Position numbers and translations under genes: made by a program. Shown in pieces: positions 19,950-29,057 of a stretch of DNA of 64,000 nucleotides. This stretch comes from Comamonadaceae bacterium OTU4NAUVB1 (GTDB lineage Bacteria > Pseudomonadota > Gammaproteobacteria > Burkholderiales > Burkholderiaceae_C). The DNA is taken from the NCBI GenBank assembly GCA_024372625.1, contig CP099605.1:1-64000 (forward strand), given 5' to 3'. Numbering within the stretch: the first letter of the stretch is position 1; each line of letters opens with the position of its first letter. The notes beneath the pieces are model-generated. The model saw nothing but the letters and a program-made list of their open reading frames with translations. It did not search any database and was not told the DNA's origin.

Positions 19950-21272
19950 TCAGTCGACCCGGGACGCGATCAGCACCGCGTTCGTGCCGCCGAAGGCGAA
20001 CGAATTGGACATGGCATGGCGCAGTCCCGGCGCCGCGCGCGCGGCGCCGCGCAGGAAGTCCAGCGGGCGGGCGGCGAAGGCCGGGTCGGGCGCGTCCAGG
20101 TGGGCGGTCGGCGGCAGCAGGCCGCGCGCGAGCGCGCGCAGCGCGGCGACGAGTTCGAGCGCGCCCCCGCCGCCCAGCAGGTGGCCGTGGATGGCCTTGG
20201 TGGAACCCACCGGCACGCCGCTGCCGAACACCTCGTGCATCGATGCCGCCTCGGCCGCATCGCCGGCGCCGGTGGCCGTGCCGTGCGCGTTGAGGTAGCC
20301 GATGTCGACGGGACGCAGGCCGGCGTCCCGTAGGGCGGCGCGCATCGCGCGGACCTGGCCGGCGGCGTCGGGATGGGTCAGGTGCACGCCGTCGCAGTTG
20401 GTGGCGTAGCCCGACAGCATCGCCGAGGGGGCGCGACCCCGGCCGCGCGCATGCGCCTCGGATTCGATCACCAGCGCCACGGCGCCCTCGCCGAGCGCGA
20501 AGCCCGCGCGGTCGGCTGAGAAGGGTCGGCACGCGGTCTCCGGCGCGCCCGCCGGTGGCGGCGCGACGACGCGCATCGCCTGCCAGCCCGCCAGCGTGCT
20601 GGGCACCAGCATGGCGTCGTGTCCGCCGACGATGGCGACGTCGATCCAGCCGCCACGGATGGCGCGCATCGCCTCGCCGATCGCCACGGCCGAGGAGGCG
20701 CAGGCGCACGCGTAGCCCAGGGCCGCGCCCCGGGCGCCGAAATGCAACGCCAGCTCCGCCACGGCGGCGTTGGGCATGGTGGTGAGCACGGCGGTCGGAC
20801 GCACGCGCCGGCCCTCGCCATAGAGGGCCCGCGTGGTGGCGTCGAAGGTGGCGGCCCCGGCCATGCCGCTGCCCCAGTACACGCCCAGTCGCTCGGGGTC
20901 CACGGCGGCACCGGCCAGGTCGGCGCCGGCCCAGGCGTCGCGCGCCGCGGCGACAGCCATGGCGGTGCCGCGGTCGAGCGGCAGGTTCGAATGGCCGCGC
21001 GCACCGTCGCTGTCGAAGTCGCACGGCGCGACGGCCAGATGCAGGGGTTCCAGCGCGCCGATGGTCACCGTGCGCGCCACCACCGCGGAGCGGCCGGTGA
21101 ACAGCGCGGCGTCGAGCGCCTCGACCGTGCGGCCCAGCGGACTGACGAAGCCCAGGCCCGCGATGGCGATGCGCGGCGCGCGCGACAGGGGCGCGGGCAC
21201 GGCGGGCGCCGACGTGTCGGTCGGCCGCATGCGGCGGCGCGCGACGCCCGCCGTGGGATGGACGCGTTTCAT
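19950..21272 (-). CDS. Beta-ketoacyl-ACP synthase (KAS I/II type)
   Basis: Catalyses decarboxylative condensation of an acyl chain with malonyl-ACP. The 440-residue thiolase-fold protein has all catalytic residues: Cys191 in ACASSAVAIGEA, His330 in NAHGTATGAGDAAEA and His364 in GHLLGGGGALE, with a typical C-terminal SNSFAFGGTNAVLI. The ATG at 21272 adds about 30 disordered residues; a start at 21230 is also possible. It lies 23 bp after an acyl carrier protein gene. No malonyl transferase, ketoreductase or dehydratase is nearby, so it is not a full fatty-acid locus. Confidence 0.92.
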   Translation of the reverse strand: MKRVHPTAGVARRRMRPTDTSAPAVPAPLSRAPRIAIAGLGFVSPLGRTVEALDAALFTGRSAVVARTVTIGALEPLHLAVAPCDFDSDGARGHSNLPLDRGTAMAVAAARDAWAGADLAGAAVDPERLGVYWGSGMAGAATFDATTRALYGEGRRVRPTAVLTTMPNAAVAELALHFGARGAALGYACACASSAVAIGEAMRAIRGGWIDVAIVGGHDAMLVPSTLAGWQAMRVVAPPPAGAPETACRPFSADRAGFALGEGAVALVIESEAHARGRGRAPSAMLSGYATNCDGVHLTHPDAAGQVRAMRAALRDAGLRPVDIGYLNAHGTATGAGDAAEAASMHEVFGSGVPVGSTKAIHGHLLGGGGALELVAALRALARGLLPPTAHLDAPDPAFAARPLDFLRGAARAAPGLRHAMSNSFAFGGTNAVLIASRVD

Positions 21273-21295
21273 GGGGCGCGAGCGGCCGGCCGCGC

Positions 21296-21610
21296 TCAGG
21301 CCCGCGCGGTGCGCAGCGGCGCGCCGGACGCGACGCCCGGGACGACGGCGACGCTGGCGGTGTCCATCATCTCGTCGATCACCTCGCACAGGCGTCCGAG
21401 CGTCAGGCCGGCCGCGCGCGGGTCGAGGCGTTCCTCGGGAATGCGCAGGCGGAAGGCGTCCTCGACGGCGAAGACGAATTCCATCAGCGACAGCGACAGC
21501 GAGTCGAGTCCGAGCTCGACCAGCGTGCGCTCGGGCACGATGCGCTCGCGCGCCATGCGGAAGTCGGCCTGCAGGATGCCGGCGATGGAGTTGAAGGTGG
21601 GGGTGTTCAC
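21296..21610 (-). CDS. Acyl carrier protein
   Basis: A 104-residue carrier protein. Ser37 in ELGLDSLSLS is the phosphopantetheine attachment site, followed by the acidic helix EFVFAVEDAFRLRIPEE. It is longer than housekeeping AcpP (about 78) by a C-terminal tail after residue 85. The start is GTG at 21610, supported by an AGGAGGA ribosome-binding site. It lies between an alpha/beta hydrolase and a ketosynthase on the same strand, so the three probably act on the same thioester-bound acyl chain. Confidence 0.92.
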   Translation of the reverse strand: MNTPTFNSIAGILQADFRMARERIVPERTLVELGLDSLSLSLMEFVFAVEDAFRLRIPEERLDPRAAGLTLGRLCEVIDEMMDTASVAVVPGVASGAPLRTARA

Positions 21611-21657
21611 GGAGATCCTCCTGGAAGGGAGCGCGGTCGGGGAAGGAGCGGGCGCCC

Positions 21658-22497
21658 TCAGGCGGTGCCGTGGCTGACGGTGGTGGCGAACTCGAGCGTC
21701 TCGCGCACCACCTGGCGACGGTCGTTGTCGATGGTGATCATGTGGAAGCTGTTGCCCAGCACCACCGAGCGGAACGCCGCGCAGCCCAGGCCGCGCGCGA
21801 GGATGCCGAGGTTGCCGATGCCCGCGACCTCGTCCTGGCGCGCGTGCAGCGCCAGCACGCTGGGGCAGACCACGCGCGCGAGGTTGGCGCGCACGTGGCG
21901 CAGCAGCCGGTCGTGCTCGCGCAGGTGGCCCACGCCGATGACCGAGCTGCCGGCGCTGGAGACGCGGCGCGTGCGCAGCTCGCGCTCGATCCAGGCGCGC
22001 ACGCGCTCGTTCTTCACCCCGTAGGGCGCCCGCTCGCGGTATTTCCAGAACCGCCCGAGCGGCGTGTAGAGCACCAGCGGCAGCAGGAAGCGCCAGCGCG
22101 GCACGGCCCAGCCGTCGAAGCGCAGCGTGGTCGACATCAGCACCAGCGCGTCGACCCGCGCGCCGCAGCGGATCGCCGCGGCCAGCGCGAGGGAGGCGCC
22201 GGCGGAGATCCCGACCAGCATCACGCGGTCGTGCGTGGCGCGCAGCGCGTCGATCTCGTGCTCGAGGGCGTCGATCCAGCGCTCGCTGCGCGAGGCCCGC
22301 TGGACGTCGAGCGTCGGATCGAAGGAATAGCCCGGGATGTCCATCGGCCGCACCGTGCAGCCCAGGTCCCCCAGCGAGGTCTCCACCGAGCGCAGTTCGT
22401 CGGCGGTGCTGCACAGGCCGTGCAGCAGGACCGCCGCCATGCGCCGGGGCTCGACCTGGCGCGGGACCGGCGCATCGGGGACATCGAGCGGATTCAT
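21658..22497 (-). CDS. Alpha/beta hydrolase (carboxylesterase/thioesterase-like)
   Basis: A 279-residue alpha/beta hydrolase. The oxyanion region is VLLHGLCST (about 23-31), the nucleophile elbow GISAG carries Ser98, the acid is probably in LHARQDEVAG, and the catalytic His is in NSFHMITIDND. The layout resembles Est30-like monoacylglycerol lipases or carboxylesterases. It begins 10 bp after the czcA stop, so it belongs to the efflux operon. Next to a carrier protein it may release or transfer an acyl product as a thioesterase, but this is inference. Confidence 0.85.
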   Translation of the reverse strand: MNPLDVPDAPVPRQVEPRRMAAVLLHGLCSTADELRSVETSLGDLGCTVRPMDIPGYSFDPTLDVQRASRSERWIDALEHEIDALRATHDRVMLVGISAGASLALAAAIRCGARVDALVLMSTTLRFDGWAVPRWRFLLPLVLYTPLGRFWKYRERAPYGVKNERVRAWIERELRTRRVSSAGSSVIGVGHLREHDRLLRHVRANLARVVCPSVLALHARQDEVAGIGNLGILARGLGCAAFRSVVLGNSFHMITIDNDRRQVVRETLEFATTVSHGTA

Positions 22498-22507
22498 GCG
22501 GGCACCT

Positions 22508-25500
22508 TCACGCGACGTGTTCGGCAGCCGGATCGATGGGGCCCGGACGGGTCCTGCGCGCCGGCGCGGACGGCTTGTCGCCCGCGCGCGGCGCGAACCA
22601 CGAGACGTACAGCGCCGGCAGCACCACCAGGGTGAGCAGCGTGGCCGTGAACAACCCGCCGATCACCACGATGGCCAGTGGCCGCTGGGTCTCCGAGCCG
22701 ATCTCGTGGGACAGCGCCATCGGCAGCAGGCCCAGCGCCGCGAGCATGGCGGTCATGAGCACCGTGCGCAGGCGCTGCATCGAGCCCAGGCGCACCGCCT
22801 GGACCACGTCGTGGCCCTCGTTGCGCAGCTGCTGGAACACCGACAGCATCACCACCCCGTTGAGCACCGCCTGACCCGACAGCGCGATGAAGCCGATGGC
22901 CGCAGACACCGACAGCGGGATGCCGAAGACGCCCAGCGCCACGAAGCCGCCGATGAGCGCCAGGGGCACGTTCATCAGGATGAGCGAGGCGATCTTGAGC
23001 GACTTGAAGGCGTCGAACAGCAGCACGAAGATCAGCAGCAGCGAGATCGGCACGACCACCGCGAGGCGCTTCATCGCGCGCTCCTGGTTCTCGAACTCGC
23101 CCGACCAGTTGACCTGGTAGCCCGGGGGCACCACCACGTTCTGCTCGACGCGCGCCTTCATGTCGGCCACCACCGAGCCCATGTCGCGCCCGGCGATGAA
23201 GATGCCGATGGCGGTGGTGCGGCGGCCGGACTCGCGGGCGATGTTCATCGCGCCGGTGGTCTCGCGCACGTTGACCACGTCGCCCAGCGTCACGAAGCCG
23301 CCGTCGGGCGTGGCGATGGGGGTGCGGCGCAGGTTGGACATGACGCGCTCGTCGGGCGGCAGGCGCACGGCGACGGCGAACTTGCGCTCGCCCTCCCACA
23401 GGCTGGTCGCGGCCTTGCCGGCGAGCGCCGCCTCGATCACGTCCTGGATGTCGCCCACGTTGAGGCCGTAGCGCGAGGCACGGTCGCGGTCGATGTCCAG
23501 CAGCAGCTGCGGCACCTGGCCGTCGCGGTCGATCTCCGCGCGGACCACGCCCTGGACCTGCTTGGCTTCGCGGGCGATCTGGTCGGTGGTCTGCTTCATC
23601 AGCGCGAGGTCGTCGCCGGCCAGCTTGATCACGATCTGGCCCTTGATCTGGGAGATCGACTCCAGCACGTTGTCGCGGATGGGCTGGGAGAACGCCGGAT
23701 CGATGCTCGGGATGGCCGACAGCACCCGGTTCATCTCCTCGGTGATCTTCGCCTTCGTCATGCCCTTGCGCCATTCCTCCTCGGGCTTGATGTCCACGAA
23801 GATCTCGGCCATCGAGATGGTCTTGGGGTCGGTGCCGTCCTCGGGCTGGCCGGCCTTGGAGACGGTGGTGCGCACCTCCGGCACGGTCAGCAGCGCCTTG
23901 CGCGCCATGTGCAGGATGCGCGAGGCCTCCTGCGTCGAGACGTTGGGCGAGAGCGTGAAGTTGACCCAGGTCGTGCCCTCGTCGAGTTCGGGCAGGAACT
24001 CCGAGCCCAGCCGCGCGGCCACCACCGTCGTCAGGGCGAAGGCGGCCACCGCGATCACCATCACCGTGCGGCGGCGGCGCAGCGCCCAGTCCAGGATCGG
24101 CGCGTAGAAGTGCTTGGCGCCGCGCACCACGCGGTTGTCGCCGTGCGGCAGCTTCTTGCGCAGCATCCAGAAGGCCAGCAGCGGCACCAGGGTGAGCGAG
24201 AAGATCAGCGAGCCGATCAGCGCCGAGGTCACCGACAGCGCCATCGGCTGGAAGATCCGGCCCTCGTGGCGCTGCAGCGCGAAGATCGGGATGTGCGCGG
24301 CGATGATGATCAGCATCGAGAACAGCGTCGGGCGGCCGACCTCGGTGACCGCCTTGACGATCACGGAGCGCCGCTCCTGCGGGTCCATGGTCTCCTTCTT
24401 CTCGGCCAGGCGGTGCATGATGTTCTCGATCACGATCACCGCGCCGTCCACGATGATGCCGAAGTCCATGGCCCCCAGCGACAGCAGGTTGGCCGGCACG
24501 CCCATGATCTTCAGGCCCATGAAGGTCGACAGCAGCGCCAGCGGGATCACCACCACCACCGCCAGGCTGGCGCGGAAGTTCGACAGGAACACGTAGAGCA
24601 CCACCGCCACCAGCAGCGCGCCCTCGACCAGGTTGCGGAACACGGTGGAGAGGGTCTTCTCCATCAGCCAGGTGCGGTCGTAGAACGGCACAATCTGCAC
24701 GCCCGGGGGCAGGGCGCGCGCGTTCATGTCGGCGATCTTGTCCTTCACGCCCTTCAACACCACGCTCGGGTTCTCGCCCTTTCGCATGATGACGATGCCG
24801 GTGACGACGTCGTCGTCGTTGTCCTGGCCGACCACGCCCAGGCGCGGCACGGCGCCGATCTTCACCTGGGCGATGTCGCGGATCAGGATCGGGGTGCCGT
24901 TGCGCGCGGCCACCACGATGCGGCCGATGTCGTCGGACGACTGCAGCAGGCCCAGGCCGCGGATGGTGTACTGCTGCGCGCCCTGACGCACGTAGCTGCC
25001 GCCGGCGTTGGAGTTGCCGCGGCCCAGCGCGTCGAGCAGGTTCTGGAACGTGACCTTGTACGCGCGCAGCTTGTCGAGGTCGGGCTGGACCTCGTACTGC
25101 TTGATGGCGCCGCCCATGGCCACCACGTCGGCCACGCCGGGCACCTGGCGCAGGCCGCGCTCCACGGTCCAGTCCTCCAGCGTGCGCAGCTCGGTGGTGG
25201 ACAGGCCGTCGCCGCGCAGGCGGTAGCGCATGATCTCGCCGACCGGCGTGGCGTTGGGCGCGATGTCGGCCTCCACGCCCTCGGGCAGGTCGACGCCGCG
25301 CAGGCGCTCGGCGACCTGCTGGCGCGCGAGGTTGACCTCGGCCTTGTCGTCGTACGTGACGACGGTGAAGGACAGGCCGAACTGGGTGTGGGAGAACACC
25401 CGGATCGAGTTGGGCAGGCCGGCGAGCGCCACCTCGATGGGCAGCGTGACCTGCTTCTCGACCTCCTCGGCGGCACGGCCGGGGAACAGCGAGATCACCG

Positions 25501-25639
25501 TGACCTGGGTGTCGGTCACGTCCGGGAAGGCCTCCACCGACAGGTTCTTGAACGCGAAGACGCCCGCCATCGCGAACAGCAGCGTGCCCAGGACGATGAA
25601 CAGCGGCTGGTGCAGGGCGTACTGGACGAGGCGCTTCAT
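22508..25639 (-). CDS. czcA: Heavy-metal efflux RND transporter, CzcA type
   Basis: Inner-membrane proton/cation antiporter of a tripartite pump. The 1043-residue protein starts with the family-typical QPLFIVLGTLLFAMAGVFAF and has FPDVTDTQVTV. The fourth-helix motif DFGIIVDGAVIVIEN (Asp392 onward) is of the divalent-cation (Co/Zn/Cd/Ni) type rather than the monovalent CusA type. Two large periplasmic loops and twelve membrane segments are evident. The ATG at 25639 overlaps the stop of the fusion-protein gene (ATGA); the longer open frame upstream is a shadow. Metal specificity beyond divalent is not readable. Confidence 0.95.
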   Translation of the reverse strand: MKRLVQYALHQPLFIVLGTLLFAMAGVFAFKNLSVEAFPDVTDTQVTVISLFPGRAAEEVEKQVTLPIEVALAGLPNSIRVFSHTQFGLSFTVVTYDDKAEVNLARQQVAERLRGVDLPEGVEADIAPNATPVGEIMRYRLRGDGLSTTELRTLEDWTVERGLRQVPGVADVVAMGGAIKQYEVQPDLDKLRAYKVTFQNLLDALGRGNSNAGGSYVRQGAQQYTIRGLGLLQSSDDIGRIVVAARNGTPILIRDIAQVKIGAVPRLGVVGQDNDDDVVTGIVIMRKGENPSVVLKGVKDKIADMNARALPPGVQIVPFYDRTWLMEKTLSTVFRNLVEGALLVAVVLYVFLSNFRASLAVVVVIPLALLSTFMGLKIMGVPANLLSLGAMDFGIIVDGAVIVIENIMHRLAEKKETMDPQERRSVIVKAVTEVGRPTLFSMLIIIAAHIPIFALQRHEGRIFQPMALSVTSALIGSLIFSLTLVPLLAFWMLRKKLPHGDNRVVRGAKHFYAPILDWALRRRRTVMVIAVAAFALTTVVAARLGSEFLPELDEGTTWVNFTLSPNVSTQEASRILHMARKALLTVPEVRTTVSKAGQPEDGTDPKTISMAEIFVDIKPEEEWRKGMTKAKITEEMNRVLSAIPSIDPAFSQPIRDNVLESISQIKGQIVIKLAGDDLALMKQTTDQIAREAKQVQGVVRAEIDRDGQVPQLLLDIDRDRASRYGLNVGDIQDVIEAALAGKAATSLWEGERKFAVAVRLPPDERVMSNLRRTPIATPDGGFVTLGDVVNVRETTGAMNIARESGRRTTAIGIFIAGRDMGSVVADMKARVEQNVVVPPGYQVNWSGEFENQERAMKRLAVVVPISLLLIFVLLFDAFKSLKIASLILMNVPLALIGGFVALGVFGIPLSVSAAIGFIALSGQAVLNGVVMLSVFQQLRNEGHDVVQAVRLGSMQRLRTVLMTAMLAALGLLPMALSHEIGSETQRPLAIVVIGGLFTATLLTLVVLPALYVSWFAPRAGDKPSAPARRTRPGPIDPAAEHVA

Positions 25640-26889
25640 GGCTTGGCCGTTCCGCTGGCGGCCGAAGCCCTGGCGGCGGCGGGGGCGGTGCCCCCGGCCG
25701 GCGTGGCGGGCCGCGCGTCCTCGCGCGCCACGGCGAACTGGCGCGCCAGCAGCAGCGCGTTGTCCGCCACCACCTGCTCGCCCACGGCGAGGCCGCTCGC
25801 GATGACCACCTCGCGCGTGCCGGTGTGGCCGATCTTCACGCGGCGCGGCTCGAACACGCCGGGCTGGGTCTGCACGTAGACGGTCTGGTTGTTGCCCTCG
25901 AGCGTGACCGCGCGCGCCGGCACCACCGTGCCCGTGAGCACCTCGTCGACCAGGGCGGTCACCAGCATCTCGCCCTTCAGGCGGCGGTCGGTGTTGGCGA
26001 TCACGCCGCGGATCTTGATGGTGCGGGTGGTCGGGTCGATGAAGTCGGAGGCCGCCGCGACGCGGCCGGTGAAGCTCTCGCCCGGATAGGCCGGCACCTG
26101 CACGGTGAAGGTGGCGCCCTTCTGCAGGCTGCCGATGTCGTTTTCCTTGGCGTCGATCTGCACCCACAGCGAGGTCGGGTCGGTCACCACGAACAGCGCC
26201 TGCGTGCCGGGGCCCGACTGGTCGGGACGCAGCTCCTGGCCGGGGTTGAGGTTGCGCTCGACCACCACGCCGTTGATGCCCGCGCGGATGCCGAAGCGCT
26301 GGTTCACACCCATGCCGCCGCCGTACATCGTGGTGCGGGCGCCGGCGCGCGAGGCCTCGGCCTGCGAGCGGGCGGATTCGGCCTCGGCCTGCTCCAGGTC
26401 CTTGCGGGCGATGATGCCGGCCTGGAACAGCTCGCGCTGGCGCTCCAGGTTCTTGCGCGAGAACGACGCGTCGGCCTGCGCCTTGGCGGTGTCGGCCTGG
26501 GCGATGCCGAAGTCCGGCGAGGCCAGCTGGGCGAGCAGGTCGCCCGCCTTCACGCTCTGGCCGACGTCGGCCCGGATGTCGGTGACGCGGCCGGCGAAGG
26601 GCGCGAACACGCGCTGCGTGCGCTCCTCGTTCCAGACCAGGCGCCCGGGCAGGTCGACGCTCACGCTCCGGGCGGCGGTGGCGGGCACCACGGCCAGCAG
26701 CTTGAGCTGCGGATGGTCGGGCGCGAAGCGGATCTGGTTGCCCTGCACGATGGGCGCGGGCGGCTCGGTGTTGACCGGGGGCGCCTCGCGCCCGCCGCAG
26801 CCCGCGAGCATCAGCATGGCGGCGAAGGCGACGGCCGCGAACCCGGTGGACCGCGACGGCGGGACGGGGGTGAGGAGGGAGGTGGTCAT
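25636..26889 (-). CDS. czcB: Efflux RND periplasmic adaptor (membrane fusion) lipoprotein, CzcB type
   Basis: Links the RND pump to the outer-membrane channel. The 417-residue protein has a lipoprotein signal ending in the lipobox LAGC (about residue 31). Next come a barrel-sandwich hybrid lipoyl half (FAPFAGRVTDIRADVGQSV), a coiled-coil hairpin (ADTAKAQADASFSRKNLERQ), and beta-barrel and membrane-proximal domains. It lacks the His-rich metal-binding N-terminus of classical CzcB. Start ATG at 26889 overlaps the czcC stop and its own stop overlaps the czcA start, so translation of the three genes is coupled. Confidence 0.93.
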   Translation of the reverse strand: MTTSLLTPVPPSRSTGFAAVAFAAMLMLAGCGGREAPPVNTEPPAPIVQGNQIRFAPDHPQLKLLAVVPATAARSVSVDLPGRLVWNEERTQRVFAPFAGRVTDIRADVGQSVKAGDLLAQLASPDFGIAQADTAKAQADASFSRKNLERQRELFQAGIIARKDLEQAEAESARSQAEASRAGARTTMYGGGMGVNQRFGIRAGINGVVVERNLNPGQELRPDQSGPGTQALFVVTDPTSLWVQIDAKENDIGSLQKGATFTVQVPAYPGESFTGRVAAASDFIDPTTRTIKIRGVIANTDRRLKGEMLVTALVDEVLTGTVVPARAVTLEGNNQTVYVQTQPGVFEPRRVKIGHTGTREVVIASGLAVGEQVVADNALLLARQFAVAREDARPATPAGGTAPAAARASAASGTAKP

Positions 26890-28283
26890 GGTGTGGGCGA
26901 GGTTTGGGTGCGCAGGCGCCAGGCGAGCGTGGCCTTGGCGTGATCGACGCGGGCGTTGATGGCGTCGAGCTGGGTGGCGCGCAGCGTGCGGCGCGCGTCG
27001 AGCAGGTCGGTCAGCGACAGGGCGCCGCGGCGGTAGGCCAGCTCGGCGTTGTCGGCGAGCTTCTGGGCGCCGCCGAGGATGTCGCGCTGGAACACCTGCA
27101 GGCGCCGCGCGTTCGACTCGGCCTCGGCGCGCAGGCGCTGGAGTTCGAGCCGGGCGTCGTTGCGCGCGCGATCCAGGTTCTCCTGGGTCTGCGTGTAGAC
27201 CGCCAGGGCACGGCCGATCTCGCCCTCGGCGCGGTAGTTGAACAGCAGCGGGATCGAGGCGCGCACTTCCAGCAGGCGGTTCGACGTGGTCGGGTAGCGC
27301 TCGAGCGACGCGCCGATGGTGACGTCGGCCGTGCGCTGCGCCTGGGCGTTGTCCAGCGAGGCGCTCGCCGAGGCCACGCGGGCGCGCGCCGCGCGGATGT
27401 CGGCGCGGTTCTCGATCAGCGTGTCGAGGTCGACCTCGCCGGCCGTGCCGTACGGCAGCATCCCCAGCACCGGCCAGTCGGTGCCGGCGAGGCGTCCGCG
27501 CACCGCCGCGGTGGCGCCCAGGATCCGCGCCAGCACCAGCTGGGCGCGGTCGCGGTCGAGTTCGGCCGCGCGCAGGTCGACGGCGCTGCGCTGGGCCTCG
27601 ACCTCGGTGCGGGCGGCTTCCTGCGCCGGCAGGTCGCCGGCCTGCACGCGGCGCGTGGCGGTGCCCGCGAGCTGCGAGGCGCTGCGCTCGATGGCGTTGA
27701 TCTCGACGATGCGCTCCTGCGCGCCGAGCAGGTCGTAGAAGGCGCTGCCGGCGACGAGCTGCTGGTCGAGCTGCACGTCGTCGATGTCGAAGCGCGCGGC
27801 ATCGGCGGCGCGTTCGGCCGCGGCGGTGCGCGCGGCGCGCTTGCCGCCGCGCTCCCAGGTCCAGTCCACGCCCACCGAGCTGTCCACGCGCTTGCGCGCG
27901 AGGCCGCCCGTGCCGACGCCGTTCTGCAGGTCGATCGAGGCCGCCTTGGCCGTGAGCACCGGCGAGGGCGCGTGATCGGCCGCGAGGATGTCGGCGCGCG
28001 CGGCCGACAGGGCCAGGCGCGAGGCGCTCACGTCGGGGTTCTCGCGCGCGGCGCGCAGCACCTCGTCGAGCGTCAGCGGCGCGGGCAGCACGGCGGCGAC
28101 CGACGCGGGGATGACCGCCGCCCCGGAGACCGTCGGGGTCGAGGGGGCGAGGGGGGCCGAGGAGGGGCCCTGCCGCGCCGGGAAAGGCTGCGGCGCGGTG
28201 GAAGGAAGTTGCTGGGCGAGCGCCATGCCGCTCGTCCCCGCGATCCAGAATGCCGCCCATGCGGCTTGCCGTCGTATGCTCAT
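26886..28283 (-). CDS. czcC: Outer-membrane efflux channel, CzcC/TolC type
   Basis: A 465-residue outer-membrane factor. A signal peptide (AAFWIAGTSGMALAQ) is followed by a Pro/Ala/Ser-rich linker and then two outer-membrane-efflux repeats of long helices and short strands (starting LTLDEVLRAARENPDV; second near DLDTLIENRADIRAARARV). It is the first gene of the seven-gene operon. The ATG at 28283 lies 84 bp from the divergent response-regulator start, so the shared promoter region is very short and is the likely operator of the two-component system. Confidence 0.92.
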   Translation of the reverse strand: MSIRRQAAWAAFWIAGTSGMALAQQLPSTAPQPFPARQGPSSAPLAPSTPTVSGAAVIPASVAAVLPAPLTLDEVLRAARENPDVSASRLALSAARADILAADHAPSPVLTAKAASIDLQNGVGTGGLARKRVDSSVGVDWTWERGGKRAARTAAAERAADAARFDIDDVQLDQQLVAGSAFYDLLGAQERIVEINAIERSASQLAGTATRRVQAGDLPAQEAARTEVEAQRSAVDLRAAELDRDRAQLVLARILGATAAVRGRLAGTDWPVLGMLPYGTAGEVDLDTLIENRADIRAARARVASASASLDNAQAQRTADVTIGASLERYPTTSNRLLEVRASIPLLFNYRAEGEIGRALAVYTQTQENLDRARNDARLELQRLRAEAESNARRLQVFQRDILGGAQKLADNAELAYRRGALSLTDLLDARRTLRATQLDAINARVDHAKATLAWRLRTQTSPTP

Positions 28284-28367
28284 GCCGCGTTTATCGCGCC
28301 CTCCTGCTGACGCGTGGCTGACCGCCGCGCGGTGGCCCGCTCTTTCCTTATCCCTGCGAGACTTTCC

Positions 28368-29057
28368 GTGCGAATCCTGCTGGTCGAAGACGATGCCGTG
28401 CTGCGCGACGTGATGCTGCGCAGCCTCGCGGACGCGGGCCACCGCGTGGACGTGGCGACGAACGTCGAGGACGCCGACCACCTCTGGCGCATCCAGCCTT
28501 TCGACGCCGTGCTGCTGGACCTCACGCTGCCGGCCTATGCCGGGCCCGCCGGCATCCTGGGCAGCGGCCTTACGGTGCTGCGCCGCGCCCGCGCGCGAGG
28601 CGACCGCACGCCGGTGCTGGTGCTCACCGCGCGCGACCGCACCGACGAGCGCATCGCCGGCCTCGACGCCGGGGCCGACGACTACCTGGGCAAGCCCTTC
28701 GACCTGGCCGAGGTCGAGGCGCGGCTGCGTGCCCTGGTGCGCCGCGCGATCGGCACCGACGACATCGCCGTGCTCGGCGCCCTGCGCCTGGACCGCAAGG
28801 CGCGGCGCTTCGCGGTCGACGACCAGCTGCTCGAACTGCCGGCGCGCGAATTCGAGGTGCTGTGGGAGCTGATGAGTCCGCCCGGGCGCACCGTCAGCAA
28901 GCGCACGCTGTCCGACAAGCTGTCCACCTTCGACGAGGCCCTGGGCGACAACGCCCTGGAGGCCTTCATCTCGCGCCTGCGCAAGAAGCTCGCCGGCAGC
29001 GGCGCCAGCATCCGCACGCTGCGCGGCATCGGCTACCTGCTCGAACCCGGCCGATGA
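28368..29057 (+). CDS. OmpR-family response regulator
   Basis: A 229-residue regulator of QseB/CzcR type. The receiver domain starts RILLVEDDAVL, the phospho-acceptor is Asp51 in VLLDLTLPAY and the conserved Lys is in DDYLGKPFDLAE. A short insertion (PAYAGPAGILGSG) lengthens the loop after the phospho-acceptor. The C-terminal winged helix (about 130-229) has VSKRTLSDKL and RGIGYLLE. The start is GTG at 28368, where the family begins; a GTG at 28314 would add 18 residues. It is divergent from czcC, which is its most likely target. Confidence 0.93.
   Translation: MRILLVEDDAVLRDVMLRSLADAGHRVDVATNVEDADHLWRIQPFDAVLLDLTLPAYAGPAGILGSGLTVLRRARARGDRTPVLVLTARDRTDERIAGLDAGADDYLGKPFDLAEVEARLRALVRRAIGTDDIAVLGALRLDRKARRFAVDDQLLELPAREFEVLWELMSPPGRTVSKRTLSDKLSTFDEALGDNALEAFISRLRKKLAGSGASIRTLRGIGYLLEPGR

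Noticed and set aside
22337..25879. 1180-codon open frame antisense to czcA
   Set aside because: It mirrors the czcA third-position bias and has low-complexity His/Asp/Arg/Gln composition and no recognisable domain.
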